Origin: Pseudomonas sp. PSE14
GTDB taxonomy: Bacteria > Pseudomonadota > Gammaproteobacteria > Pseudomonadales > Pseudomonadaceae
Length of the DNA stretch: 64,000 nucleotides
Direction: 5' to 3'
Assembly (NCBI RefSeq): GCF_029203285.1
Contig: NZ_CP115669.1
Coordinates: 5,270,001 to 5,334,000 of the forward strand
In this document: positions 30,443-39,434 of the stretch, one piece after another
How the letters are laid out: each line of letters opens with the position of its first letter
Numbering within the stretch: position 1 is the first letter of the stretch
The notes under the pieces: generated by a model
What the model was told of the DNA's origin: nothing
Seen by the model: the letters and a program-made list of their open reading frames with translations, nothing else
The model's database searches: none
Program-made: the position numbers and the translations under genes

Positions 30443-31327
30443 TCAAACCGGCGAGGCGAGATGCCTGGCGAAGCACTCCCCCAGCCAGTTCGCCGCCGGC
30501 CCCAGGGGCTCGTCGCGGCGCCAGACCAGTTCCACCACCAGCGGCGGCGGCGTCCAGTCGCTGGCCAGCTCCACCAGCAGCGGTTGGTAGGCCGGGTACT
30601 GGGCGACGTGGGTCGGCAACCAGGCCCAGCCGAGGTCGCGCATCAGGAGTTCAGCCATGGCGTAGAAGCTGTCGGCGCGCCACACCAGCGGGCTGATCTG
30701 CTCGCCGCCGGGGTAATGGCTGTCCTGCGGCGCCATCAGCAATTGGCGATGGCGGGCCAATTCGCGGCGGTCGGCGTAATCCAGCTTCGCCAGTTCATGC
30801 CCGGCGCCGCACACCGTGACCATCTCGATGGTGCCAAGCCGCTGCCGCTCCAGCGCTTCCGGCATGCCCTCATGGTGGAACAGCAGGCCCAGGTCGGCGC
30901 GCCGCTCCAGCAGCTTGCGCGCCACATCGCCCTGGGCGCCGCTGGCCAGCTGCACCTCCAGGGTGGGGAATTCCTGCGCCAGCGCCTGCAACCCAGAGAG
31001 TACCGGCTGATAGGGCATCGCCTCGTCCTGCGCCAGCCGCAGCAACGGCTCGGTGCCGCGAACCAGCGACAGTGCACGGCTCTCCAGCCGCTCGCACTGG
31101 CGCAGCACTTCCCTCGCCTCATCCAGCAGCGCCCGGCCCTCAGCGGTGAGCACGGGCTGGCGGCCGCTGCTGCGGTCGAACAGGGTCACGCCCAGGTCGC
31201 TTTCCAGCAGCGCGATGGACGAACTCACCGCCGACTGCACGCGCTTGAGCTGCCGCGCCGCCGCCGAGAAGGAAGATTGATCGGCGACGCTGACGAACAG
31301 TCGCAACTGATCCAGGTTCCACTGCAT
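30443..31327 (-). CDS. LysR-family transcriptional regulator
   Basis: A 294-residue LysR protein with N-terminal HTH MQWNLDQLRLFVSVADQSSFSAAARQLKRVQSAVSSSIALLESDLGVTLFDR and a substrate-binding-like effector domain (about 90-294). It diverges from the EmrE-type pump gene; the shared 138-bp gap has three ACCTATCT half-sites. It corresponds by position to PAO1 PA4989. Its likely targets are itself and the pump. Confidence 0.9.
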   Translation of the reverse strand: MQWNLDQLRLFVSVADQSSFSAAARQLKRVQSAVSSSIALLESDLGVTLFDRSSGRQPVLTAEGRALLDEAREVLRQCERLESRALSLVRGTEPLLRLAQDEAMPYQPVLSGLQALAQEFPTLEVQLASGAQGDVARKLLERRADLGLLFHHEGMPEALERQRLGTIEMVTVCGAGHELAKLDYADRRELARHRQLLMAPQDSHYPGGEQISPLVWRADSFYAMAELLMRDLGWAWLPTHVAQYPAYQPLLVELASDWTPPPLVVELVWRRDEPLGPAANWLGECFARHLASPV

Positions 31328-31328
31328 G

Positions 31329-31364
31329 ACCTATCTCCACAACCTATCTTTAAAGCAGATAGGT
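31329..31364. promoter_or_regulatory. Probable LysR operator between the regulator and the SMR pump
   Basis: An inverted repeat ACCTATCT (31342-31349) N7 AGATAGGT (31357-31364), with a third ACCTATCT in direct orientation at 31329-31336, 13 bp away. This layout is typical of LysR autoregulatory sites. A -10-like TAGAAT for the pump gene lies at 31393-31398. Confidence 0.6.
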
Positions 31365-31465
31365 AATGACTTTATCCCATCATCCGAATGACTAGAATGC
31401 CCACCAGACCGAACACAACCCACGCGCCGCACACCGCGGCGCGTCGCTTCAGGGGAGGACCTGTC

Positions 31466-31798
31466 ATGCCCGGCTATCTCTACCTCGCCATCGCCATCGT
31501 CGCCGAAGTCATCGCCACCGCCTCGCTGAAGTCGGTGAAGGGCCTGTCCACTCCCCTGCCGCTGCTGCTGGTGATCGTCGGCTACGCCATCTCCTTCTGG
31601 ATGCTGACGATCGTGGTACGCAGCATCCCGGTGGGCATCGCCTACGCCATCTGGGCGGGCCTGGGCATCGTGCTGGTCAGCATTGCAGCCCTGGTGCTCT
31701 ACCAGCAGAAACTCGATACCGCCGCGCTGCTAGGCATGGGGCTGATCGTCAGCGGGGTCGTGGTGATCCAGTTGTTCTCCGGCAACGCGGGCCACTGA
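31466..31798 (+). CDS. emrE: EmrE-type small multidrug resistance (SMR) transporter
   Basis: A 110-residue four-helix SMR protein that exports lipophilic cations (quaternary ammonium compounds, dyes) in exchange for protons. The essential Glu14 is in YLYLAIAIVAEVIATASLK. Other landmarks are YAISFWMLTIVVRSIPVGIAYAIWAGLGIV and the helix-4 LLGMGLIVSGVVVIQLFS. The ATG at 31466 follows AGGGGAGGA. It corresponds to PAO1 PA4990 (emrE). Confidence 0.92.
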   Translation: MPGYLYLAIAIVAEVIATASLKSVKGLSTPLPLLLVIVGYAISFWMLTIVVRSIPVGIAYAIWAGLGIVLVSIAALVLYQQKLDTAALLGMGLIVSGVVVIQLFSGNAGH

Positions 31799-31818
31799 TG
31801 CGGCGCCCTCGGCATTCT

Positions 31819-31886
31819 GTAGGGGCGAGCTTGCTCGCGAACGCCTTCCGCTGCGGTGGCTGGTTCGCGGGCAAGCTCGCTCCTAC
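31819..31886. repeat. REPIN-like doublet, GTAGGAGCGAG family, copy 4
   Basis: Arms GTAGGGGCGAGCTTGCTCGC and GCGGGCAAGCTCGCTCCTAC, each with one change from the consensus, around a short spacer downstream of emrE. Confidence 0.85.
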
Positions 31887-31968
31887 AAAAGCAGCCTGAG
31901 CCAACGGGCGTTTGCCGCCGCCCTCAAGCGTTATACTGCGCGCTTCGTTTTCCCCTCGAGGCGCTTTC

Positions 31969-33144
31969 ATGTCCGAATCCCTGAGCACCGACATCCTCAT
32001 CGTCGGCGGCGGCATCGCCGGTCTCTGGCTCAACGCTCGCCTGCGGCGCGCCGGCTTCTCCACCGTGCTGGTGGAGAACACCGCGCTGGGCGGCGTGCAG
32101 AGCATGCGCTCGCAAGGGATCATCCATGGCGGCACCAAGTACGCCCTGCATGGCGCGCTGACCGGCGCCTCGGAAGCCATCGCCGACATGCCGGCGCTGT
32201 GGCGCGACTGCCTGGCCGGTACCGGCGAAGTGGACCTGCGCGGCGTACGCGTGCTCTCCGACGCCCACTACCTCTGGTCGCCCGGCGGCCTGGCCGGCAA
32301 CCTCACCAGCTTCTTCGCCAGCAAGGCGGTGCGCAGCCGCGTCGCCCAGGTGAAAGGCGCCGACCTGCCGCCGGCGCTGCAGGACAAGGCCTTCAAGGGC
32401 AAGGCCTATCGCCTCACCGAACTGGTGCTGGACGTACCCAGCCTGATCGCCCGCCTCGCCGAGCTGGCCGGCGACAGCCTGCTGGCCGGCGAGCGCATCG
32501 AAGCGCTGCGCGAGGGCGACAAGCTCGTCGGCCTGCGCGTGGACAGCCGCGAGATCCGCGCCCAGCGCGTGGTGCTCAGCGCCGGCGCCGGCAACGAAGC
32601 CCTGCTGCGTGAGCTGGGCGTGGAACGCCCGGAGATGCAGCGCCGCCCGTTGCACATGGTGCTGGTCACCGCGCCGACCCTCAAACCCCTGTACGCCCAT
32701 TGCGTGGGCGGCGGGCCGAAGCCGCGCGTCACCGTCACCACCCATCCGCTGAGCAATGGCGACTGGGTCTGGTACCTGGGCGGCGACATCGCCGAAGCCG
32801 CAGGCGTGGCCCGCAACGAAGCCGAGCAGATCGCCGAGGCGCAGCACGAGCTGCACAAGCTGGTGCCCTGGATCGACCTCTCCGCCGCGCGCTGGGCCAC
32901 CCTGCGCGTGGACCGCGCGGAGCCCGCGCAGAACAACCTGCTGCGCCCGGACAGCGCCTTCCTCGCCGAAGACGACGCGCTGCTGGTCGGCTGGCCAACC
33001 AAGCTGGCCCTGGCGCCGAACTTCGCCGATCGCGTGCTGGAATCCCTGGAAAAGAACGGCATCCGCCCACAGACGAGCGCCGCGCTGCCCGAGCTGCCGC
33101 GCCCGGCCATGGCCCGTCCGGTGTGGGAGGAACTGCTCGGATGA
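31969..33144 (+). CDS. FAD-dependent oxidoreductase (DadA/GlpD-like fold)
   Basis: A 391-residue flavoprotein with N-terminal Rossmann motif DILIVGGGIAGLWLNARL and the second FAD motif MRSQGIIHGGTKYALHG. The C-terminal part (LLVGWPTKLALAPNFADRVLESL) recalls glycine/amino-acid oxidases, but the substrate is unknown. The next gene starts within its stop codon (ATGA overlap), so a shared pathway with the aldo/keto reductase is likely. It corresponds to PAO1 PA4991. ATG 31969 follows a weak ribosome site. Confidence 0.85.
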   Translation: MSESLSTDILIVGGGIAGLWLNARLRRAGFSTVLVENTALGGVQSMRSQGIIHGGTKYALHGALTGASEAIADMPALWRDCLAGTGEVDLRGVRVLSDAHYLWSPGGLAGNLTSFFASKAVRSRVAQVKGADLPPALQDKAFKGKAYRLTELVLDVPSLIARLAELAGDSLLAGERIEALREGDKLVGLRVDSREIRAQRVVLSAGAGNEALLRELGVERPEMQRRPLHMVLVTAPTLKPLYAHCVGGGPKPRVTVTTHPLSNGDWVWYLGGDIAEAAGVARNEAEQIAEAQHELHKLVPWIDLSAARWATLRVDRAEPAQNNLLRPDSAFLAEDDALLVGWPTKLALAPNFADRVLESLEKNGIRPQTSAALPELPRPAMARPVWEELLG

Positions 33145-33944
33145 AGACCCTGCACCACCTGCACCGCCCGCTGGGCAGCACCGGCCTCTCCGTCTCGCCG
33201 CTGGGTCTGGGCACCGTGAAACTCGGCCGCGACCAGGGCGTGAAATACCCCGAAGGCTTCCGCATTCCCGATGACCGCGAAGCCGCCGACCTGATCGCGC
33301 TGGCCCGCGACCTGGGCATCAACCTGATCGACACCGCGCCGGCCTACGGCCGCAGCGAGGAACGCCTCGGCCCGCTGCTGCGCGGCCAGCGCGACCAATG
33401 GGTGATCGTCAGCAAGACCGGCGAGGAGTTCGTCGACGGCCAGTCGCACTTCGACTTCAGCGCCGCCCACACCCGCCGCTCGGTGGAGCGCAGCCTCAAG
33501 CGCCTGGAGACCGACTACATCGACCTGGTGCTGGTGCACTCGGACGGCAACGATCTGGACATCCTGCAAGGCACCGAGGTCTACACGACCCTGGAGCGTC
33601 TCAAGGCAGACGGCCTGATCCGTGGTTTCGGCTTCTCCGGCAAGACCGTCGATGGCGGCCTGCTGGCCCTGGAACGCGGCGACTGCGCGATGGTGACCTA
33701 CAACCTCAAGGAACAGGCGGAAAAGGCCGTGATCGACCACGCCCAGGCCCATGCTCGCGGAATCCTGATCAAGAAGGCCCTGGCCAGCGGCCATGCCGCC
33801 CTCGCCCCCGGCGTCGACCCGGTGCGCGCCAGCTTCGAACTGGTGCTGGGGCACCCGGGCGTGGCCAGCGCCATCGTCGGGACCATCAATCCGCTGCACC
33901 TCGCCCACAACGTGAGCATCGCCGCCGAGGTCCTCGACCGCTGA
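33141..33944 (+). CDS. Aldo/keto reductase
   Basis: A 267-residue NADPH-dependent reductase of the AKR barrel. The catalytic tetrad is visible: Asp and Tyr in IDTAPAYGRSEERLG, Lys in VIVSKTGEE and His in YIDLVLVHSDG. The C-terminal cofactor region is SAIVGTINPLHLAHNV. It is slightly short for the family. It is translationally coupled to the flavoprotein by an ATGA overlap and corresponds to PAO1 PA4992. Confidence 0.9.
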   Translation: MKTLHHLHRPLGSTGLSVSPLGLGTVKLGRDQGVKYPEGFRIPDDREAADLIALARDLGINLIDTAPAYGRSEERLGPLLRGQRDQWVIVSKTGEEFVDGQSHFDFSAAHTRRSVERSLKRLETDYIDLVLVHSDGNDLDILQGTEVYTTLERLKADGLIRGFGFSGKTVDGGLLALERGDCAMVTYNLKEQAEKAVIDHAQAHARGILIKKALASGHAALAPGVDPVRASFELVLGHPGVASAIVGTINPLHLAHNVSIAAEVLDR

Positions 33945-34242
33945 TCGGCGGTCATGTGGATTACCTTTTCCTGTGCCATGCTCAAACTCCCCGGCAAAAA
34001 CCGGGGACGTAGAAAATGTCGCCAACCGGTGATCCACACGCAATAACCTCGGAATCACCCAGCCTTTCAGGGAAAAACCCGGAAATCCCCTGGATTTTCG
34101 ATGACGCCAGGAGCGGCGCCAGGCTGTCTGCATTCCAGCGACCCCCGAAATCGATCGGCCGGACCGTTCCCACAGACGGTCAGTGTTCACGTCGGCGCGC
34201 CCTGATGGGCCCGCCCGGCGCCCTGTACGAGAAGGAGCCCAC
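33945..34242. other. Non-coding gap with a CCCCGG/CCGGGG hairpin
   Basis: About 300 bp without a credible gene. A hairpin CCCCGG-CAAAAA-CCGGGG (33989-34006) lies about 45 nt after the aldo/keto reductase stop and may terminate it, although no T run follows. The rest has lower GC than the flanking genes and should contain the promoter of the next gene; I could not fix it. Confidence 0.5.
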
Positions 34243-35154
34243 ATGCCCCGTACGCTCGCCCGCAAGGACCCGACCGCCTTCAAGACCCTGCCCCTGCTGG
34301 TGGAAGCCGGCACGGACAGCCTCGCCTACCAGACCCTCGGCAAGCCCCTGAACTTCGCCCAGGTGCTGGAACGCCGCCGTCCCATCCAGATCAACGACAG
34401 CGGGCGCTTCGTCGCCGAGCTGGCGAATCTGGGGGTCTCGGTGCGCCTGACCCTGAACTTCCAGGGCCGCGACCACTGGATTCTGGTGCGCCAGCGCCGC
34501 CTGGACCGTGGCGACACCGTGCTCAAGCTGATTTCCGGTTACGTACCGGCGCACGAACTGAACCTGCCGCTACTCACCGCGATCCAGGAAGTGGCCGAGG
34601 AATGCCTGGTGGAAACCGCCGACGGTTGGCTCGGCGGGCGCTTCGGCGACACCTGGCTGCCGACGCCCTATGAAGGTGCCCTGCGCTACCGCGAAGACAG
34701 CCACTTCTCCCTGACCCCGCTGTCCGGCGCCTCGCGCCCGGTCCAGGCCGGCGCCCTGCGCCTGCTGGAGCGTCCGCAGGCCTATGTGCACCTGCCGACC
34801 GCCTCGCTGCAGCTGGTCTATGACCTGCGCATGGAACTGCCCAAGGACGCCCGCGATGTCAGCCTGTTCCACGTCGACGAAAAACTCGAAAGCGGCCCGC
34901 TGGTGGCGCGCCTCGACCGTCGGCGTCCGGATCTCTACCTGCTGCCGCTGGAGCATGGCCGGCCCACCGGCGAGCTCTACACCCTGAGCAAGGGCGAGCT
35001 GTGCAAGGCCGGCACCCGAGGCCTGTGGCTGTCGGAAAGTTTCGCCGAGCAGGACGGCTGGCTGGTGCGCGAAGAGCGCATCCGATTCCGCGAATGGATG
35101 GAGCAGTGGCCGCCCGCCGCCGGCAATGCCGGCAGCGGGCGGCGCACGGCCTGA
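34243..35154 (+). CDS. Unknown protein with a Nudix-like helix
   Basis: A 303-residue soluble protein (type of PAO1 PA4993). Residues 99-123 read like a Nudix box with a longer spacer: Gly99, Glu105, then QEVAEECLV at 115-123 in place of REUxEExGU. The spacer is nine residues instead of seven and the final Gly is Leu122, so catalysis is uncertain. Upstream strands (VRLTLNFQGRDHWILVRQRR) and the following SGYVPAH fit the Nudix sheet order. ATG 34243 has AAGGAG in front. Convergent with the acyl-CoA dehydrogenase genes. Confidence 0.72.
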   Translation: MPRTLARKDPTAFKTLPLLVEAGTDSLAYQTLGKPLNFAQVLERRRPIQINDSGRFVAELANLGVSVRLTLNFQGRDHWILVRQRRLDRGDTVLKLISGYVPAHELNLPLLTAIQEVAEECLVETADGWLGGRFGDTWLPTPYEGALRYREDSHFSLTPLSGASRPVQAGALRLLERPQAYVHLPTASLQLVYDLRMELPKDARDVSLFHVDEKLESGPLVARLDRRRPDLYLLPLEHGRPTGELYTLSKGELCKAGTRGLWLSESFAEQDGWLVREERIRFREWMEQWPPAAGNAGSGRRTA

Positions 35155-35216
35155 CTCCACCGACCTGAACCGGCCATGCTGACTCTCGGATCACCCCTAC
35201 AGAAAAGCGCCCCTCC

Positions 35217-36422
35217 TCACTTCAGCTGGCTCGAACTCTTGCCCAGGAGCCGCCGCGCCACGATCAGCAACTGGATCTGCTGGGTGCCCTCGAAGATGTC
35301 GAGAATCTTCGAATCCCGCGCCCACTTCTCCAGCAGCTCTTCCTCGCCGTAACCCAACGCTCCCGCCAGCTCCACGCATTTGAGCGTCACCTCGTTGGCC
35401 ACGCGCCCGGCCTTGGCCTTGGCGATGGAGGCCTCCTTGGAGTTGGGCAAACGGTTGTCGGCCATCCACGCGGCCTTCAGGGTCAGCAGGCGCGCCGCTT
35501 CCCATTCGGCTTCCAGGCGATACAGCGTGGCCTCGGCATGGCTGGCGGTCAGCAGCGGCTGGCGATAGTCGAAGCGGCACCCTGCTTTCTTCAGTAGCTC
35601 GCCGGTGCGATCCAGCGAGGCCTTGGCCACGCCGATAGCCATGGCGGCCACCAGCGGGCGGGTGTTGTCGAAGGTTTCCATCACCCCGGCGAAGCCTTTC
35701 TGCACGTCGATCTCGGCGTTGCCCAGCAGGTTCGCCGCCGGCACGCGACAGTCGCTGAAGCTGATGGACGCCGTGTCCGACGCCTTGATGCCGAGTTTCT
35801 TCTCCAGGCGGGTGACGGTCATGCCCGGCGTGCCCTTCTCCACCACGAAGGACTTGATCGCCGCGCGGCCCAGGCTCTTGTCCAGGGTCGCCCAGACCAC
35901 CACGGCGTCGGCGCGGGCGCCGGAGGTGACGAAGATCTTCTCGCCATTGAGCACGTAGTGATCGCCATCGCGGGTGGCGGTGGTGCGGATAGCCGCCGAA
36001 TCGGAACCGCAGCCCGGCTCGGTGATGGCCATGGCCGCCCAAGTGCCGGAGAAGCGCTTGAGCTGTTCTTCATTGGCCACAGCGGCGATGGCCGCGTTGC
36101 CCAATCCCTGGCGCGGCATGGCCAGCAGCAGGCCAGTGTCGCCCCAGCACATTTCCATCACACCCAGGCAGGCGGAGAGGTTGCCGCCATTCTTCACGCC
36201 CTCCTCCGCGCCACTCTTGCGCTTACTGGCGGAAGTGGCGCCAACGGCGTCCGGCGAGCCGGCGTTCATACCGTCCAGCAGCGCGGCCAGCAGGTCCAGC
36301 TCCTTGGGATAGGCGTGCTCGGCCTTGTCGTACTTGCGGGAGATCGGTCGCAGGTAGTTCTCCGCCACCTGGCGGGCCTGGTTCTGCAGCGTACGGAATT
36401 TCTTCGGTGTTTCGAGATACAT
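35217..36422 (-). CDS. Acyl-CoA dehydrogenase (catalytic Glu present)
   Basis: A 401-residue flavoprotein of the acyl-CoA dehydrogenase family. It has AMAITEPGCGSDSAAIRTTA (FAD and substrate loop), NGEKIFVTSGARAD, and near the C-terminus DIFEGTQQIQLLIVARRLLG, where the Glu is the usual catalytic base. An unusual basic, Gly/Ser-rich insert (GATSASKRKSGAEEGVKNGG) follows the first helices. TAGGAG precedes the ATG, 9 nt after the stop of the sister dehydrogenase. It corresponds to PAO1 PA4994; substrate unknown. Confidence 0.92.
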   Translation of the reverse strand: MYLETPKKFRTLQNQARQVAENYLRPISRKYDKAEHAYPKELDLLAALLDGMNAGSPDAVGATSASKRKSGAEEGVKNGGNLSACLGVMEMCWGDTGLLLAMPRQGLGNAAIAAVANEEQLKRFSGTWAAMAITEPGCGSDSAAIRTTATRDGDHYVLNGEKIFVTSGARADAVVVWATLDKSLGRAAIKSFVVEKGTPGMTVTRLEKKLGIKASDTASISFSDCRVPAANLLGNAEIDVQKGFAGVMETFDNTRPLVAAMAIGVAKASLDRTGELLKKAGCRFDYRQPLLTASHAEATLYRLEAEWEAARLLTLKAAWMADNRLPNSKEASIAKAKAGRVANEVTLKCVELAGALGYGEEELLEKWARDSKILDIFEGTQQIQLLIVARRLLGKSSSQLK

Positions 36423-36431
36423 GGATAACTC

Positions 36432-37715
36432 CTACAGATGCAGACCGCCGGCCATCAGACTGATCGCGCGCAGGTCGCGGTACCAGCGCTCGGCTGGGTG
36501 TTCCTGGGTGAATCCGTGTCCACCGAGCAGTTGCACGGCGTCAGTGCCGATCTTCATGGCCTTCTCCGCGCAGAGCAGCTTCGCGAGATAGGCCTCGCGG
36601 TGGAACGCCTGGCCGCGTTCGGCCAGCGCGCAGGCGCGCCAGACCATCAGGCGCATGGCGTCCAGCTCGATGGCGATGTCCGCGACCATGAAGGCCACGC
36701 CCTGGCGATGGCTGATCGGCTCGCCGAACGCCTCGCGCTCGTTGCAGTAGGTGATCACATAGTCCAGCGCAGCCTGCCCGGTACCCACGGCCAGCGCGCA
36801 CCAGGCCAGCGCGGTGTAGTCGAGGAAGGCCTGGTAGTCGAAGCGCTCCGCCGCCAGCCGCTGTTCGGCCGGCACCTTCACGCCCTTGAAGCGAACCCGC
36901 GCCGTGCCGGTGGCCTTCAGGCCCATGGCAGGCTCAGTACGCACCTCGACACCCTTGGCGCGGGTGTCGACAAGGAACAGCGCCGGACCATCGCCCGCGT
37001 CGGCCGCGACTATCAATTTCTGTGCATCCACGCCGCGCACGACCAGGCACTTTTCGCCGGACAGCATGTAGTTCGATCCGCGCTTGCGCGCCTTGGTGGA
37101 CAAGCGTTGCGGATCGCCCAGCAGTTGCGGCTCGGTCACCGCGATGGCAATCAGCGGCGCCGCGTCTTCCGCAACGAAGGCCGGCAACCAGCGCGCCTGC
37201 TGCTCGGACGACGCCCAGCGGCGAATGCAGTTGGCTGCCGACAGCGGCACCAGCAGCGCGGCGGCCAGACTCAGGTCGCCTTGGGCGAGGGATTCGGCGA
37301 TCAGCGCGTTGGTCACCGCGGTGCGCTCGCCAGCCATGCCGCCATGCACTTCGCTGACACCGTAATGGGTCAGGCCCAGCTCCTGCGCCTGGGCGAGCAG
37401 CTCCAGGCTGAGGCTGGCCTTGGCATCCGCGTCGTGGGCGGCGGGGCGCAGCACTTCGACGGCGAAACCTTCGAGCATTTCCACCAGCATCTGCTGCTCG
37501 TCGGACAGGGACAGGTCGAACAGGCCATCCGGGTCGACCTTGCGCGGGGTCTTGGTCTGCTTGGCGGCGCGCTCGCTGACCATGCGAAAGCCCGTGCGGC
37601 TGCCGCTGTAGAGCAGTTTCTCGAAGGGTTTGCGCAGCTTCAGGCGATCCGGCCAGTCGGCCTGGGCGACGCGGTTCAGCACGGCCAGGGCGCGGCCCTG
37701 CACATCGGTGGTCAT
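36432..37715 (-). CDS. Acyl-CoA dehydrogenase-like protein lacking the usual C-terminal Glu
   Basis: A 427-residue acyl-CoA dehydrogenase homologue. An N-terminal extension of about 65 basic residues precedes the fold (LSDEQQMLVEMLEGFAVEVLRPAA). It keeps IAIAVTEPQLLGDP, NYMLSGEKCLVVRG and QLLGGHGFTQEHPAERWYRDLRAISLMAGG, but the segment after RDLR, where the catalytic EGT motif normally lies, is ISLMAGGLHL at the very end. The catalytic base may be elsewhere, or the protein may be the partner subunit of the next gene. GGAG precedes the ATG. It corresponds to PAO1 PA4995. Confidence 0.88.
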   Translation of the reverse strand: MTTDVQGRALAVLNRVAQADWPDRLKLRKPFEKLLYSGSRTGFRMVSERAAKQTKTPRKVDPDGLFDLSLSDEQQMLVEMLEGFAVEVLRPAAHDADAKASLSLELLAQAQELGLTHYGVSEVHGGMAGERTAVTNALIAESLAQGDLSLAAALLVPLSAANCIRRWASSEQQARWLPAFVAEDAAPLIAIAVTEPQLLGDPQRLSTKARKRGSNYMLSGEKCLVVRGVDAQKLIVAADAGDGPALFLVDTRAKGVEVRTEPAMGLKATGTARVRFKGVKVPAEQRLAAERFDYQAFLDYTALAWCALAVGTGQAALDYVITYCNEREAFGEPISHRQGVAFMVADIAIELDAMRLMVWRACALAERGQAFHREAYLAKLLCAEKAMKIGTDAVQLLGGHGFTQEHPAERWYRDLRAISLMAGGLHL

Positions 37716-37843
37716 GGCATCTCGCTCCGCGGAGGGTGGATGCCATCGATCATGCGCCGGGAATCGGCGGGGGAACCATGACCGCTTTGCCGTCGGTCGC
37801 TGGCAGAGCGGTCAGTGGGAGGTCCGCGCGAAGGCGAGTATCT

Positions 37844-37909
37844 GTAGGAGCGAGCTTGCTCGCGAACGAGTCCGCAGCGGGTTTTGTTCGCGAGCAAGCT
37901 CGCTCCTAC
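37844..37909. repeat. REPIN-like doublet, GTAGGAGCGAG family, copy 5
   Basis: Perfect arms GTAGGAGCGAGCTTGCTCGC and inverse complement, about 20 bp apart, between hldE and the acyl-CoA dehydrogenase pair. Confidence 0.88.
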
Positions 37910-37922
37910 AGAAAGTGAGGGA

Positions 37923-39347
37923 TCAGCCCTGGTGCAGGATCTTCTCGACGATAGCGGTGGTGGAGCTGTTTTCCACCAGGCCCAGCACGCGGACGTCGCC
38001 GCCGTATGCCTTGACGATGTCAGCGCCGACCACCTGGTCCACGCCGTAGTCGCCGCCCTTCACCAGCACGTCAGGGCGGACTTCGGTCAGCAGGCGCTCG
38101 GGGGTGTCTTCGCCGAAGCTGACGACCCAGTCCACCGCGCCGAGGCCGGCCAGTACGGCCATCCGGCGGTCGACACTGTTGATCGGGCGGCCCGGGCCTT
38201 TCAGACGGGTCACCGAACCGTCGTCGTTGACCGCGACGATCAGACGGTCGCCCTGGGCGCGGGCCTGCTCCAGGTAGGTCACGTGGCCGGCGTGGAGGAT
38301 GTCGAAGCAGCCATTGGTGAAGACGATCTTCTCGCCGTGAGCGCGGGCGTCCTCGATAGCCAGCAGCAGTTGATCGAGGCTCAGCACGCCACGCTCGGAG
38401 CCCTGCTCGCGCTGCACGGCGCGGCGCAGTTCCGGGGCGCTGATGGCGGCGGTACCGAGCTTGCCGACCACGATGCCGGCGGCCAGGTTGGCCAGGGCCA
38501 CGGCTTGCGGCAGGTCTTCACCGGCAGCCAGGGCACCGGCCAGGGTGGAAATCACGGTGTCGCCGGCGCCGGTGACGTCGAACACTTCACGGGCACGGGC
38601 CGGCAGGTGCAGGGCGTTGTGGCCGGGGCGCAGCAGGGTCATGCCGTGCTCGCCACGGGTGACCAGCAGCGCGCCGAGTTCCAGCTCGGTCATCAGTTGC
38701 TGGCCCTTGGCGACCAGCTCGGCCTCGTCGGCGCAGCGGCCGACGATGGCTTCGAATTCGGAGAGGTTCGGGGTGATCAGGCTGGCGCCACGGTAGATGG
38801 CGAAGTCCTTGCCCTTGGGATCGGCCAGCACCGGGATGTTGCGCTGGCGGGCAGCCTGGATCAGTTGCTGATGGTTCTTCAGCGCACCCTTGCCGTAGTC
38901 GGAGAGCACCAGCACGCGGACGTTATCCAGCAACGCCTCGACGTCGGCGGAGAGGGCCACGGCGTCGGTGCGGAAGGCTTCCTCGAAGTCCACGCGCAGC
39001 AGTTGCTGGTGGCGGCTCATGACTCGCAGCTTGACGATGGTCGGCTGACCGGCGATGCGCTGGAAGCGGGTGGTCACGCCCACCGCCTGCAGGCTGTCGC
39101 TCAGGCTGTCGGCGGCTTCGTCGACGCCGGTGACGCCGACCAGGAAGGCCGGGGCGCCGAGGGCGGCAAGGTTGAGCGCGACGTTGGCGGCGCCACCGGG
39201 ACGGTCCTCATGCTGCTCGACCCGCACCACGGGCACCGGCGCCTCGGGCGAGATGCGCGAGGTCGCGCCGTGCCAGTAGCGGTCGAGCATAACGTCGCCA
39301 ACCACCAGCACGGGGGCCTGATCGAATCGGGGCATGGTCAGTTTCAT
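37923..39347 (-). CDS. hldE: Bifunctional heptose kinase/adenylyltransferase HldE
   Basis: A 474-residue fusion that makes ADP-D-glycero-beta-D-manno-heptose for LPS core. The N-terminal ribokinase-like domain (about 1-320) has [28 protein letters not shown] and the catalytic [14 protein letters not shown]. The C-terminal nucleotidyltransferase (about 340-474) has [20 protein letters not shown]. The ATG at 39345-39347 has GCGGAG upstream and gives the known family length; a -10-like TATTAT lies at 39377-39382. Confidence 0.97.
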   Translation of the reverse strand: MKLTMPRFDQAPVLVVGDVMLDRYWHGATSRISPEAPVPVVRVEQHEDRPGGAANVALNLAALGAPAFLVGVTGVDEAADSLSDSLQAVGVTTRFQRIAGQPTIVKLRVMSRHQQLLRVDFEEAFRTDAVALSADVEALLDNVRVLVLSDYGKGALKNHQQLIQAARQRNIPVLADPKGKDFAIYRGASLITPNLSEFEAIVGRCADEAELVAKGQQLMTELELGALLVTRGEHGMTLLRPGHNALHLPARAREVFDVTGAGDTVISTLAGALAAGEDLPQAVALANLAAGIVVGKLGTAAISAPELRRAVQREQGSERGVLSLDQLLLAIEDARAHGEKIVFTNGCFDILHAGHVTYLEQARAQGDRLIVAVNDDGSVTRLKGPGRPINSVDRRMAVLAGLGAVDWVVSFGEDTPERLLTEVRPDVLVKGGDYGVDQVVGADIVKAYGGDVRVLGLVENSSTTAIVEKILHQG

Positions 39348-39434
39348 GGGAACTCCGCAGGTCGAAATCGCCGCGGATAATACCATAGCCGCCCAGTGCG
39401 ACTTGCGTCGGACACCGGGCGGTCACCGTATTGG

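Noticed and set aside
34016..34351. 111-codon plus-strand frame before the Nudix-like gene
   Set aside because: It overlaps the start of a well-supported gene in another frame, lacks a ribosome site and shows no family resemblance.
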